Positions 1-10,386 of a DNA stretch of 64,000 nucleotides are shown one piece after another (within the stretch, counting starts at the first letter, position 1; each line of letters starts with the position of its first letter). The notes under the pieces were generated by a model that worked only from the letters and a program-made list of their open reading frames with translations, had not been told where the DNA came from and made no database searches. The position numbers were made by a program, and so were the translations under genes. Source of the stretch: Cheiracanthium punctorium (taxonomy: Eukaryota > Arthropoda > Arachnida > Araneae > Cheiracanthiidae). The DNA is taken from contig JAWZYV010000080.1 of assembly GCA_038373885.1 (NCBI GenBank), positions 620,001-684,000 on the forward strand. The letters run 5' to 3'.

Positions 1-707
1 CCAAGTTATGGACATTTAAAAATGAAATTAGTGGAAAGTATGCTTACGACGATCTTAAAGAGGGTTAAATAATGTATTAGTGTATTTTAATCTAATGAAG
101 ATAGAACTATCAATTAGTATCTTTATCATTTTCGCTTTGTAGCTGCAAAATTCCTTAGTGAAAACAAACTTTTTCGAAGCTACACAGAAATAGTATTTTG
201 TGCTTTAGTTTACAATTCTAGTAAAAAATGTCTAAATGTAAATTTAATTAAGTTTAATACTGCATTCTTGCTGAAACGGATCAAAATTAAAAGTTTACAA
301 CTATATTAGCAATAAAATAATTAAACGGAAATTTGTGAAAAGTAAAATAATTTACATCGCGAGATAAAGAGCTCTAACACTGAAACGTAGACTCATTTTA
401 ATATCTTTATTTTCTTTCGTGAATTCTGATATTTGAAAATCGTTTCTGGATGCTCCCGCTTAACATCTGTGATGGAAACTGCATGAAGTAGCATTTTTGC
501 AGCAAAATTCTGCGGAATAGGAGGGAAATTAGAAACTCATTATCTATCCATGAATTGATTTTCACATTAAATCAAAAGTTCATCCGATAGCGTTGCTTTA
601 AAGTCGGGATAATGTGAGACGTGTTAGACGAGCAATTTGAACATCCTTATGAAAAGAAACGTAATCAAAGAATGAGGCATTAAGATTTAAACCAGAGGGA
701 AGCGCAC
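1..707. other. AT-rich stretch, nothing recognised
   Basis: No credible ORF, RNA gene or repeat boundary was seen. The stretch ends at the TTAA that opens the 237-bp duplication. Confidence 0.6.
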
Positions 708-944
708 TTAAGATGGTACTTTGCTGTTATGTGTTAGCTGCAATTTCGTGAGACGGTGGTTACTTATTGAATTATGTTTTCCTTTTGATGGAAATGTGAA
801 TTATTTTTTTTATTTAATGCCAATCAGTATATCTGAAGAATTACAATAGCCATGCAATTTGTTCAAAAGGCATTGGAAAAGGTTAACTACAATATTCATC
901 CATTGTGCTTATTCAAAAGGGTCATCTGTACATTTTGATTCCTT
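708..944 (+). repeat. 237-bp TTAA-bounded direct repeat, copy 1
   Basis: The unit starts TTAAGATGGTACTTTGCTG and runs to the T before the next TTAA. It is repeated with roughly 10% differences at 1360-1596, and both copies have the same length. A TTAA lies at the start of each unit and directly after it. The only sequence between the two copies is the TTAA MITE, so this was a tandem duplication with an element later inserted at the junction TTAA, or a duplication formed together with the insertion. Confidence 0.85.
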
Positions 945-1363
945 TTAACCCTTTAACGCGCAGTGTTCCCGCTCTGGGAACACCAAACTCTGACGTTTTG
1001 ACTGTTGCCAGTCACGAAGAATAGATTGGATTTCCATAAAAGTAGTTGCAGGTGACATAGCTCCACGAGAATGCTTTCCTTTTTAGCACGTCATTTCCCG
1101 TAAAAAAATGGTCACGATTATTTTTAACAGCACTGACATTTGCTGAAAAATGGAAGAATGCGAGAACAGCTGGATAAGATTGTCCAATGCTGAAAAAAAG
1201 GCTGTGCCCGCGCACAGCCAGCTGTCGTCAAAAAAGGGTCTCTAGATCTGAGGCACGCGATGAACGTTTCGATCGTCCGCCATCTTGCTGGTAGTTAAGT
1301 CGAGCGATGGCAACGGCTGCCCTTTTTTCAGCATTGGGAAAGGGTTGCGCCTCAAAGGGTTAA
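945..1363 (+). mobile_element. piggyBac-type TTAA MITE, family A, copy 1
   Basis: Non-autonomous element flanked by TTAA at 945-948 and 1360-1363, the hallmark target duplication of piggyBac-superfamily transposons. The left end reads CCCTTTAACGCGC and the right end CGCCTCAAAGGG, so the terminal CCCTTT/AAAGGG is inverted. The subterminal part carries a GTTCCCGCTCTGGGAAC hairpin. The interior is a large hairpin in the most complete copy (58827-59320), but here nearly the whole left arm is missing: sequence jumps from the CAATGCTGAAAAAAAGG region straight to the loop. No transposase ORF is present; the ORFs spanning it are chance. Superfamily placement is inferred from target site and ends only. 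Confidence 0.85.
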
Positions 1364-1596
1364 GACGGTACTTTGCTGTTATGTGTTAGCTGCAATTTCG
1401 TGCGACGGTGGTTACTTAGAAAATTATGTTTTCCTTTTGATGGAAATATGAATTATGATTTTTATTCGATGCCAAATAGTATATTTGAAGAATTACAGTA
1501 GCCATGCAATTTGTTCAAAAGGCATTGGGAAAAGTTAACTACAATATTCATTCATTGTGCTTATTCAAAAGGGTTTTCTGTACATTCTGATTCATT
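1360..1596 (+). repeat. 237-bp TTAA-bounded direct repeat, copy 2
   Basis: Second copy of the 708-944 unit, starting TTAAGACGGTACTTTGCTG and followed by TTAA at 1597-1600. It shares its first TTAA with the right flank of the MITE. Confidence 0.85.
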
Positions 1597-1800
1597 TTAA
1601 AACGGAAATAACTTTACTGTGCTGTAATTTTATTCTTCCAATGTGGCTAAGGCACTTAAATATTTTGGTAAAAACATAAATCAAAAATTCGTAAATAATA
1701 TTAATTTGTAGGATTTAACATTATACATTTTCATTTCAGTATGAACATAATTTTATGTCATCTTCTGTCCAAATACCTAATTAATTAGTTTGTGCTGTTA

Positions 1801-2060
1801 TGACAAAGCTACGTATGGGCTATCTGCCTAGGTGTGGGTGCCTTGGTCGGTGGGTTTTCTATGGGGGTTCTGGAGAAAACCGACCCAAACTCCAGACCGT
1901 TAGATCGACAGCCGTGCCTAGGCCAGGACAGAGCACTGGACCTTCACACCTCGGCCGTCTACCTGTTTGATCAAACAGGTAGACGGCCTGTTTGGGGTAT
2001 CTTACCCAATCGCCAATGGTGGGGCTCAAATACCCAAATTATTTCAGGGTGGAGAAAAAA
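1801..2060. other. GC-rich block, possible SINE or transposon end
   Basis: This block is much richer in G+C than its surroundings (GGTCGGTGGG, CCGTGCCTAGGCCAGGAC and the like). It includes an inverted pair GGTTTTC / GAAAACC near 1852-1880 and the 36-bp palindrome at 1953-1988. An 87-codon ORF across it has no recognisable similarity. I cannot assign a family; a repeat-derived piece is the likeliest explanation. Confidence 0.35.
1953..1988. repeat. Perfect 36-bp palindrome
   Basis: The 18-bp arm GGCCGTCTACCTGTTTGA is followed immediately by its exact reverse complement, with no spacer and centre TGATCA. It lies inside the GC-rich block. Confidence 0.95.
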
Positions 2061-2103
2061 AAAAGCCAAAATGAATAGGATTTTCTTTCTCGCTTGATTT
2101 TAC

Positions 2104-3131
2104 CAGGGTTGGCTTTTTACCAGTAAAAACTGGTTTTTACCAGGGCATGGTAAAAACTAGGTTTTTACCGGTAAAAACCTGGGAAAAAGGGGTAAAAACC
2201 TAGTGATACAATAAACTCCCCGAGTCATAAACTGCATATTAATGCTATTTATAAAACTGTATTCCCATGTAATTGATGTGGATATATCATTATCAGGACA
2301 TCACGATGATGCAAACTACATTATGTGATTGTGCAAACTACATTATGTAACAAATAATGTATTTGTAAGCATTTAGTTTTCATTAAAACGATTAAGATAA
2401 GTTAAGTGTAGTAAAAGTATATTTACAATTTTCCTTTAAGTAAAAATTATTAAACTAGCGTGCATTACATAATTGCAATAAATATTGTAAATGTGCCTTC
2501 TCATAATAATAGTTTTAATAAGTTTAATAATGATAAATGTACATTATCTATAAATTTGAATTTCTTATAAGATGAAAGTTTTCTGTGTTTATTATATTCC
2601 TTAAAATGAACTATTTTCGTATAGCATTCTTTTACTTACCAAATCAGACACTGAATTAGGTGAATATTGTTATATAGAAATGGAAATAGTGATATTAAAT
2701 GTCCTGAACTTTTATCCCTGAGAAAATGAAAAAAATAGCAGATAAATCTTCATTGGTTGCTTGTGGATTAAGGCCGATTGACTGCACTAGGTTCCTAATC
2801 CTATTGGGGAATACCTTCCTATTCCTAAGGGATCCTAGCCAGTATTTATGTGCGATTTCTGAAAAAAAAATCCACGGAAAACTCCGAACAGCTAGATCAA
2901 CAGGCACGACCAGGGTATGAACCTGGCACCTCCCACCATCCAGTTTCGATAGCAGCCTCTCAACCATTGATGGAGAGATAAATCTTCAAAAAAGTGACAA
3001 AAAATAGTCAAATTATTAAGTTTTTCTCAAAGGTTGTAAAAACCCTGGTAAAAACATGTTTTTCCATAGACGGTAAAAACCGTAGTAAAAACCGGTAAAT
3101 ACCATCAGACGGTAAATACCGTCCAACCCTG
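2104..3131. mobile_element. hAT-type non-autonomous element, CAGGGTTGG ends
   Basis: The element begins CAGGGTTGG and ends CCAACCCTG. It is flanked by the identical 8-bp duplication GATTTTAC at 2096-2103 and 3132-3139. Eight-bp duplications and ends starting CAGGG are typical of hAT elements. Both subterminal zones are packed with GGTAAAAACC-like motifs in both orientations (2112-2205 and about 3030-3120), the expected arrangement for transposase-binding subterminal repeats. No hAT transposase or BED/dimerisation ORF is visible in its 1028 bp. Nearly half is plain AT-rich sequence, and a SINE-like segment lies at 2755-2975. Confidence 0.88.
2755..2975 (-). mobile_element. tRNA-derived SINE-like segment inside the hAT element
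   Basis: On the minus strand, ATGGTTGAGAGGCTGCT resembles a pol III A box. About 40 bp downstream, GGTTCATACCC resembles the B box GGTTCGANNCC. It is followed by a tRNA-unrelated body. The forward-strand ORF here is a shadow. A full tRNA fold is not evident, so this is a SINE head or fragment rather than a tRNA gene. Confidence 0.45.
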
Positions 3132-3139
3132 GATTTTAC

Positions 3140-3674
3140 AGAATTAGCTATTTTCGAATAAATGTAACTTTAAACTGGTGCCATTTAACGCATCGAAGGT
3201 TCTTTGATGGGGCTAAAAGATTTTTAAAAATATCCAGAAATGGTAGCTCTTATGTTAGTAAACGATTTTGTGAATATCTATCGATCAAAATGCGTGCATG
3301 GTTTAAATCTTCAGTGATTTCATGTATGTTGGTTTTGTATTCCAGAAAGATTATAAGGAATCTAGAGTATAAAGATATATCTGAAATTCGCACGCGTGTT
3401 ATTAATTCAATTTCACTGAATTGATTTCAAAATAAGTACATAGTTTTTACTTTCGTCACCCCAATGTATCTGAAAAGCATCACTCCGGGTGCATTTTGAT
3501 ATAATATTGTCCACGAATAAGCAAATATAAAATTAAATCATTCATCAGGAAGCATCTATTTAAGCAATATTGGATCTAAGTCAGTTTAAAAAGAAATTAT
3601 TTAAATCAACTATCATTTTATTACGCAATTTACAGAATACACACTATCACACTAATTAAAATTGATATTTTACT
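3140..3674. other. AT-rich stretch, nothing recognised
   Basis: No ORF, repeat end or structured element was identified between the hAT target duplication and the tRNA-like fragment. Confidence 0.55.
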
Positions 3675-3760
3675 TCATATAAGGGGATCTGCCGGCTGTT
3701 ATGCGGGGGGGGGGGTATCCGTCTCAGGTTCAAATCCCGTTAGCCCATGGATAGAAGGGG
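3675..3760 (+). repeat. tRNA-like B-box fragment
   Basis: CAGGTTCAAATCCCGTTAG (about 3726-3744) matches a tRNA T-arm / pol III B box well, preceded by an 11-G run. No acceptor stem or A box could be paired, so this is probably a decayed SINE head, not a functional tRNA. Confidence 0.35.
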
Positions 3761-4888
3761 CTAACCAGATAACTATAATATCTGGCCATTGTTTTTTATT
3801 GCTTTAATGTCCCAATTTTTTAAAACGCTAATATCTGGCTATTTTCTTGTTTATTTCCAATTTTGCAATTTTTGTCTTTTATGTAGCTTTTATCCTTTGC
3901 ATGAAGCAGTGTGAGTAGATAATAGCCAGAATAACTTAGATTCAATATATAATGAAGGTATATCTTTTGAATTATTTATCAAAATATTGCATTATTTTAT
4001 CAAATTATTTCAACAGTAGTTTATAGAATTTTTCATAGATTAATCCATTTTTATAGGTGCCATAATTTGACGTCGTTTACCTAAAAATACATGTATTCGG
4101 ATTGCTCAGTGTACATGTGCATGCGAATATAAAATTTTACGTGTTACTGCATGTAGCACATTTAGTATCTAGACATGAAGTTTTCACAACTTCAGTTTGC
4201 AAAATATATATAAAAAACACCATTACATTGATTTATTGATTAGAATTCCTTTTTTAGAAGTATAAATCAACAATTCAAAACTTTTGTATCATAAAATTTT
4301 ACATTGCATTTGCTTGATTAAGAATATTTTATTTTTCTACCTTACATCGATAACTATATGTTTCAGATATAAAATAAAATGCTTTCGTAAACGTTAAACT
4401 AAAAAATAAAATAAAAATTAATAGCATGTATATTCAGGCAAGTCAAGATATTCGTGATATTAAAAAGTAATAACTTACTTTGTGAAATGACTATCGTAGC
4501 TGCTATAGAAATATCAGTTAATAAAATATAAGATAAAAAGTCGGATTATATTGTTTGTTATTTAATTTTAGAAATATAATTTTTTTTCGTGACAATGTCG
4601 TATTATTACGTTAGGAAACAGTCATTTGTATTTAAATTATCAATTTTAAAGTTATATAATTTAGATTTGTGAAGAAGATTTACTTTTCCAAGAACGATGA
4701 ATTTCAGGAAATTTAAAAATCTATCCGTATATCCCCTTTAAAAAAATATGACGAATTTTAATTCAAAAGAAAGTACACACAGTTATGAAAATATATTTTA
4801 CTTACAGCACTTGACTAATTATCCAACATTACACCATCGCTGTCTGTTTCAGTTATCAACTTGAACGTGTCACAACAAAATCGGCAAA
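3761..4888. other. AT-rich stretch, nothing recognised
   Basis: Low-complexity AT-rich DNA without an ORF or repeat boundary that I could support. Confidence 0.55.
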
Positions 4889-5222
4889 AAAAAACATTTA
4901 CTTCATTTTCTGGCTAATATCACAAGTTTCACCCGCCACTAACAAACTTTGATAAGTAAGAAATAACACTTTGATAATCTTTGCTACCGTCCACTTCATC
5001 ATTTTTAGCTCCGTCGCCAAAGGATATAAATTGTCGCCAAATAACTGGCCACCGCTGAGGAAAAAAAAAAGCACTTGAAGTTTTTTGGACTTGGTAAAAA
5101 GGCTTCTTTGTGAAAACCAATCTTGCACCCGAAAGAGCGTCGCGAATCACTGGGGCCGAATGTTCTTGGCACTTTGAAGAATTTAGTGATTGAAGGTTTA
5201 CCAAAATTGGAAACGGCGCCAC
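4889..5222 (-). other. GC-elevated block with overlapping minus-strand ORFs, unidentified
   Basis: About 330 bp are clearly less AT-rich than the flanks. Two overlapping minus-strand ORFs of 97 and 76 codons cover it (4929-5222 and 4898-5128), with a third frame open over the 5' half. No family was recognised, and the oligo-A run in the middle would require a frameshift for any single protein. It could be a decayed exon or retrocopy, a transposon piece, or chance. I do not call it a gene. Confidence 0.2.
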
Positions 5223-5780
5223 AGACGTAGAATGCTATATATACAATTTACAATAGCACGTTGTATTTATAGTATGCTTCGCAGAAATTCATTGTATTTT
5301 AAAACTCATAAATAACAAGGAAGTTTTAAAGGCATGGGCACGAACAATTTGCATTGTACAGGGTACGGACGTATATAAGGGGGGTTTAGGGGATCTGGAC
5401 ATCGCCCCCCCCCCTTTAGTTTACGCAAAAACGCTCTTATATTCACCTATATTCACCTTTTGAATTCATCGCTCAAGTATATATATATGGTAAAAAATAA
5501 TAATTTTAAATAAATTAAAAAAAACTTTATATTAAAATTTAAAAAAATTATTTTAATTTTGTAAATTTTATAATTTAGTGCACACCAAACATAATTTACT
5601 ATAAAGAATTTAAAATTTTTTAGTGCAGTTGAAAATTTTTACTAGATAGTTACAGTAAAATTTAGTTTCAGTAATTTATAGTAAGAATGGACCTCCCCCA
5701 TCTTTGTTGGACCCTTTACATGAGAAGACATAGTTACGGCTGTGATACAGAGTATCCCAAAAAGATGGTAAAACGATTTA
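5223..5780. other. AT-rich stretch with a G/C homopolymer fold
   Basis: Runs GGGGGG (about 5381) and ten C (about 5406) form a short self-complementary pair, as seen in other decayed elements of this window. ATACAGAGTATCCCAAAAAG at about 5739 resembles the TACAGGGTGTCC end of the foldback family, but no partner end was found. Confidence 0.4.
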
Positions 5781-5799
5781 AGGGACCGCCTATAAAAGA

Positions 5800-6290
5800 T
5801 GTCACGCTTGAATGATTATCTGAAGAGTATAAAGCATTGGAATTATTTGGGTGCTTCTGTAAAAGAATTTCAAATGTTATAGACACCTTTATCAATAGGT
5901 TACATGGTATTGTACATAGGGGTAACCTATACAAAATTTTTATTAATCTACTCATTTGCACGTCCTTATTCGTATTTGCTGCCGTGGGAGAACTGCAAGC
6001 CATACAGAGATTATTTTGGATGGAGAGCTTTATCTTGTAATCCTTAATAAAATATATCAATTTTGTTTCTTTTGAAATAGCCTTTGAAATTGTTTTGTGT
6101 ACTTTTGTAAAAGATCTATAAATGCTACTTACACCAGTTTCAATAGAGTACATGATACAGTGCGTAGAAATTACGTATATAAATTTCGTAATAATGGATG
6201 CATATTTACGGCAGTTAAAGCGCGGACAGACGGACGGACGGACAACCAAACCAAAATCAAACACTTTTCAACCTTGTTGGGAAGTGTTAA
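5800..6290. repeat. Diverged tandem duplication, period about 250 bp
   Basis: The segment starting TTCTGTAAAAGAATTTCAAA (about 5851) is repeated from CTTTTGTAAAAGATCTATAA (about 6102). The forward translations are parallel (CKRISNVIDTFINRLHGIVH against CKRSINATYTSFNRVHDTVR), and the similarity continues to ...FVFAAV / ...IFTAV. The second copy is followed by a GGAC/GACG short tandem at 6224-6243. The 176-codon minus-strand ORF over the region is not recognisable. Whether the repeat was ever coding is unknown. Confidence 0.6.
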
Positions 6291-6316
6291 AAAGTCATGC
6301 ATTGTACACCTATGGG

Positions 6317-6744
6317 CGGTGGCGTAATTAAAGGAGAATCCTAAGGGGGCCATTCCCCCCGAAAATATAAAAGAATTAATAGAGAACTTTTATTTTAAAA
6401 CATTTCTTTTAAACCTTATAAGAACCCTATTAGATTTTAATTTAAAGTAACTTTAGAACGTTACGAGCCGTATTATTATTATGCTTTATCGGACTATTCA
6501 TCTAGGTAGTTTAACACCAGTAAAAATAACTTTTCACCCGTGCTGAATTTTTATCTATATATATTACTATTAATTTAAAATAATTGAATTTTTCTTTCCT
6601 TGAATGGTTTAGAAATAGTCAAAAATTCCTTTGGTTTTCAAACAATTTTCGTCCATATGATGTGTCCCCCCTTCCCTCTACCAAAGAAATAAATATTGGA
6701 CAAGCCCCCTCCGATCTAAAAAAAAAATCCTATATACGCCGTTG
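6317..6744. mobile_element. hAT-type MITE of the CAGTGGCG family, diverged
   Basis: The left end CGGTGGCGTAATTAAAGG and the right end ATACGCCGTTG are decayed versions of CAGTGGCG / CGCCACTG. They enclose G-run and C-run tracts facing each other (GGGGGCCATTCCCCCC at 6344-6360; CCCCCCTTCCC near 6667). The flanking 8-mers CCTATGGG and GCTATTGG agree at 6 of 8 positions, consistent with an old hAT target duplication. A short ORF (6584-6787) runs through the right end and is chance. Confidence 0.6.
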
Positions 6745-6752
6745 GCTATTGG

Positions 6753-7339
6753 TAAGGTTCATTGCCTCCCAAGAAAACAACCGATAACATAAGTACTCAA
6801 AAATTCAAGCATAGAATTTTAAGTATGTAAATAAAGTTCCTGTTCTACTCCAAATGGCACCACTCTGAGAAGTTTTTCTCGGAAAGATGCGTTCAGACAC
6901 TCGACAATGGAGAACACGGTGCTCTCAGTACCCTTAGCACCCAGATAACAGACACGATCAATTTCCGTTTGTTTTACACGATACAAATTCCAAAACCATC
7001 TTCTCCCTCTCTCCGCACTTCAGCAGTGTATAGTTTATATTAAATCTGTGATAAGATTTCCTAATGAGTCTCTTAAGGTTTTTTTCGCCAGGCGTGGGCA
7101 TTCAATCGCCAAGCCGTGGTGACGTAGGAGCCGACTGTTTAGTTTGTTATTACATATTAGTAATAGCTCAGCAAAAACAAGGGAGAAAAAGCATGCTTGC
7201 GCATGAAAATGGCTCTTTCGTTGAATTGCTGTAATAGTGAGAAAAAGTGGTTCTTTTTCCACGATGGAAATTTTAATTGAATTTATAATTAGCATGAGAA
7301 AGGAAAGGATCATCGCCCTGTAGTTTACGCAAATTTTAT
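6753..7339. other. Nothing recognised
   Basis: Slightly GC-richer around 6850-7020 and 7080-7220. A 133-codon minus-strand ORF (7035-7436) resembles no family I know and lacks internal structure suggesting a protein. Confidence 0.5.
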
Positions 7340-7905
7340 ATGTATGTATGTATATGTTATTGGCATAGTATGAAACGCCGGCATTCTGTAGAATACCTAG
7401 GCAATGCCGAACGTTTCTAGGGAAAATATGAAACATGAGAATTATTACATACCTTCCCTAGGCATTGCATATAATACCTAGGGATTCTATAGAATAATAA
7501 ATGCGATTTAGGAAAAGTATGAAACGAAAAAACGAAAGTCTGAAACGTCTATAGAATGCCGAGGTATTGCATATAATGCCGGACGTTTTTAGGCAAAGTA
7601 TGAAATAGGAGAATTATTACATACTTTACCTAGGCATTGTATATGAGCAAATTTAAGTGAAATTGCGTAAACACTTCCTAACAAACCGCATTGCGTAAAA
7701 GTGCCTTGCCATGTGATATTCGAAACGAATCTGAGATTATTTCATACTTTGTCGGTTTCTGATTTGGCATTCTTTAGAATGACTATAGGAAATGTGTGAA
7801 ATATGAATCGTTGCGTACATTGCCGGCTAGTTTAGGCATTATATACAATGACTAGGCATTCTGTAGAATGCCGAATTTCAAACTTTGCCGGTAACATATG
7901 CAAAA
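7340..7905. repeat. Field of short palindromes (GGCATT...AATGCC types)
   Basis: Variants of two palindromic words recur in both orientations: GGCATTCTATAGAATGCC-like (e.g. 7379-7396, 7540-7561, 7769-7781, 7856-7873) and GGCATTGTATATAATGCC-like (7462-7480, 7565-7582, 7634-7648, 7836-7851). They are often linked by CCTAGG and separated by AAGTATGAAAC. The arrangement is irregular rather than a simple tandem array. Confidence 0.7.
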
Positions 7906-8099
7906 GGAACCACTATTATACATTTCTAGAATTGTTGTGATTGATTGTTTAAAACAAAAGTTTTTCTGAAATGCACATATTTTGATACCGAATAAGATAT
8001 GGAATGAAAAACGCAGAATCAATAAATACAAGTTTATTAATGAAATTATTCTCAAACAAAAGAATTCTTCCAGCCTTTTACTCAAGGGCAATATATATA

Positions 8100-8313
8100 T
8101 AATTCTATCTATCTTTTCTACACCATCCACAGATATTTTCTTCAGCAGCAAACATTGTTCACAGTCGGAGACGACTCGAAAAAGTTTTACTCTTAGTGGT
8201 TATTCTTGCATTACCTATCTGCGACATGACTCTATAATTAGATCGTAAAATTCTGAAAGTGAAGAGTTCGTGTGATAGATAATAGAGACAGGACCTATCG
8301 AATTTGAAGGCTG
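8100..8313 (+). repeat. Repeat family R, copy A
   Basis: First of four same-strand copies. Core words are GCAAACATTGTT, CAGTCGGAGACG, TGGTTATTCTTGCA and GCGACATGACTC, followed by a GATAGATAATAGAGAC...ACCTATCG tail. It is the most diverged copy. On the minus strand the core gives MSQIGNARITTKSKTF before a stop, so no copy keeps a clean frame. Confidence 0.75.
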
Positions 8314-8569
8314 AAACAATCATTTCAAGTTTTCATTTTATTTATTTATTGTATAATAGAATTATATCCAGAGTGAATTATATATCATTTATTTTATTGT
8401 TATAGATCGTAATCATGATTTTTGTCTTGAAGCAGAGAGAGAAATTGTAGAATTTATTCTCCTCTCCATCTGCTAGCTGATAAACTTAAAAAATACCCTT
8501 TGATATTTTCACAGGTATCTATTCCAGTGAGGGGTACATGGGGTCCATGAATGGAATCTAATCCAGCAC

Positions 8570-9350
8570 AAATGTTTTCGGGACTAGTCCCGCGGGATTA
8601 AGACCGTAATCCCGTGGGATTGAAACTGAAAATTAAATTATGTTTATTAAAATTTCACGCCGCTTTCCCCATCACCCATTGGCCAAAATTGTTTGCATAA
8701 GATAAACAATAAGAACCTGTGATAATGGACGCTAGGGGTTATACACCCCCCACCCCAGCTCCGGGGGGTAGGGGTTATACACCCCCCACCTCAGCTCCCA
8801 TATTGTTATGAATTACATACTGGTATAACACAGAAGCGCTTCAACACTAAATATTGCATCTTTCTGGTACAAGACATTTGACTTGTCCCCCCTCTCCTTC
8901 ATAAACAACAATATGGCTTCCCATGCCAGTGAGGTGAACCAGTAAAGGTGAACCACCAAAAAATGTTAACCCCTAAAAAATGTATGACTCCTTCAGGATT
9001 TCGTGCAAAAAGGAAATCTTTTGTTAAGCGCTTTTATACTCTCTATCAAAATTACACGGATACTAGGAAGACCAGTGCCTCTTACGGTGTCTTTTTTACA
9101 TTCCTCCTTTTTAGCAATTACGAAATAATAGTACATTATGAATATTATGACTATAATTTTCAAATTTATGTAAGGTATTGTATTAATTATCAAATAAGAT
9201 AAAGTATTATTATGAAAGTTAAACATGATAGTGCTTACAGTCTTACTTTTTCTTACTTTTATCCATTGAAATCAATTTTTAATTGAATGTAATGTCAATC
9301 CCGCGGGATCAACAAATCTCAATCCCGAAATCTCACGAAACGGAAAACAG
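8570..9350. mobile_element. hAT-like element with GCGGGATT subterminal motifs
   Basis: The left end contains TGTTTTCGGGACTAGTCCCG followed by CCGCGGGATT. The right end contains CAATCCCGCGGGAT and terminates GAAACGGAAAACAGTG. The motifs are inverted relative to each other, and the right half recurs in reverse orientation at 42770-42960. Exact boundaries and the target duplication are unclear because the ends have diverged. A tandem GGGGTTATACACCCCCCACC duplication lies inside (8736-8795). The internal 84-codon ORF is unrecognised. Confidence 0.55.
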
Positions 9351-9352
9351 TG

Positions 9353-10104
9353 CGAGGTTGAATTCCCTAGGTGCATGGCCCCCTCCGAAATTTTATTTTA
9401 CAACTTTAGATTTACGTACTTGACGATTTCACACGTTCTATTTACATTTTGAAAATATTATAAACCTATATAAAATGTTCAATGGCCTCCCACCGAGAAT
9501 CAGCTTAAAGCCGCCCTTGATTCCACGCGTATATTGAAAAAATAGTCGGAATTATTCAAATTCAGATTATAAAATTTTCATTAAAGCTGTAATAATCATT
9601 GAAAATTGTTACATTAATTCTTGGAATTTACTAACGGTTATTAGTTATTTACTCTTCCTGCACCTTGGCTTACTTACTAATAGGCATTTTAAACAAAATA
9701 ATAGCAACGAAAATAACACTTTCCCAAAACAAAGATTAATTTGAGGAAAAAAAAAATTATTTTTTTTTATTACATAAATACCATGAACAGACAATTAGGT
9801 CCATGGCATTCTTATAGAAACCAACTATCGATATCAAGAAATGATAAAGACAAAAAAATTGTTTATAAAATCTGTTCTAACGGTTAAGATCTGATTACTT
9901 AAATATAGAAATGATGGATTTTTATTAAATATAAGTTCAAGAAACACAAAATACCTTATCATTAATGATATATACATCCACTAAAGTGATTATAAGGCAT
10001 AAAGCATGCAAATTTCTATACCTTACTGTATATATTGTATGTCTAGACACTCCAATTGTATTCCAGATGTAGAAATTTCTACTAAGGTTATATATTTCAA
10101 TTCT
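9353..10104. other. AT-rich stretch, nothing recognised
   Basis: No ORF or element boundary is supported. A CCCCCTCC tract near 9381 and GGCCTCCCACCG near 9484 hint at a decayed CAGTGGCG-type element, but its ends cannot be identified. Confidence 0.5.
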
Positions 10105-10350
10105 ATTTGATTTTATCTCTCCTTTCACGCTACCATTCCAGAGATCTTTCTTTTCAAAGCAAACATTGTTTCTAGTCGGAATGGAGACGTGATTCGAAAA
10201 ATTCTCACCTGTATTGGTTATTCTTACAATTTTTGCCTGTGACATGACTCCATAATGAGAGAAGTATACAGAAGATGAATGAATATAAAAATAAAAATAC
10301 TTCGGGAGACAGATAACAATGGCAGTACCTGTGATATGTTAAGACTGTAA
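10105..10350 (+). repeat. Repeat family R, copy B
   Basis: Shares AGAGATCTTTCTTTTCAAAG, CAAACATTGTTTCTAGTCGG, TGGTTATTCTTACA and GACATGACTCCATAATGAG with the copies at 12025 and 15905, and ends in ...ACTTCGGGAGACAGATAAC...GACTGT. The minus strand is open here (9937-10245), reading MSQAKIVRITNTGENFSNHV, the longest open version of the family core. Confidence 0.8.
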
Positions 10351-10386
10351 ACGCAGTTGAGATGTCTCAGAAAACAAAAATTTCTA

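Noticed and set aside
1012..1215. 67-codon minus ORF similar to the one at 11487-11693, suggesting a small gene family
   Set aside because: Both lie inside family-A MITEs and are conserved only because the element is repeated; no copy shows a protein-like substitution pattern or known domain.
5734..6264. Longest ORF in the window (176 codons, minus)
   Set aside because: No recognisable family, it overlaps a diverged tandem duplication whose forward frames are more parallel, and composition is ordinary AT-rich.
7340..7905. CRISPR-like array
   Set aside because: Repeats are irregular palindromes in both orientations with no uniform spacers, and the host is eukaryotic.
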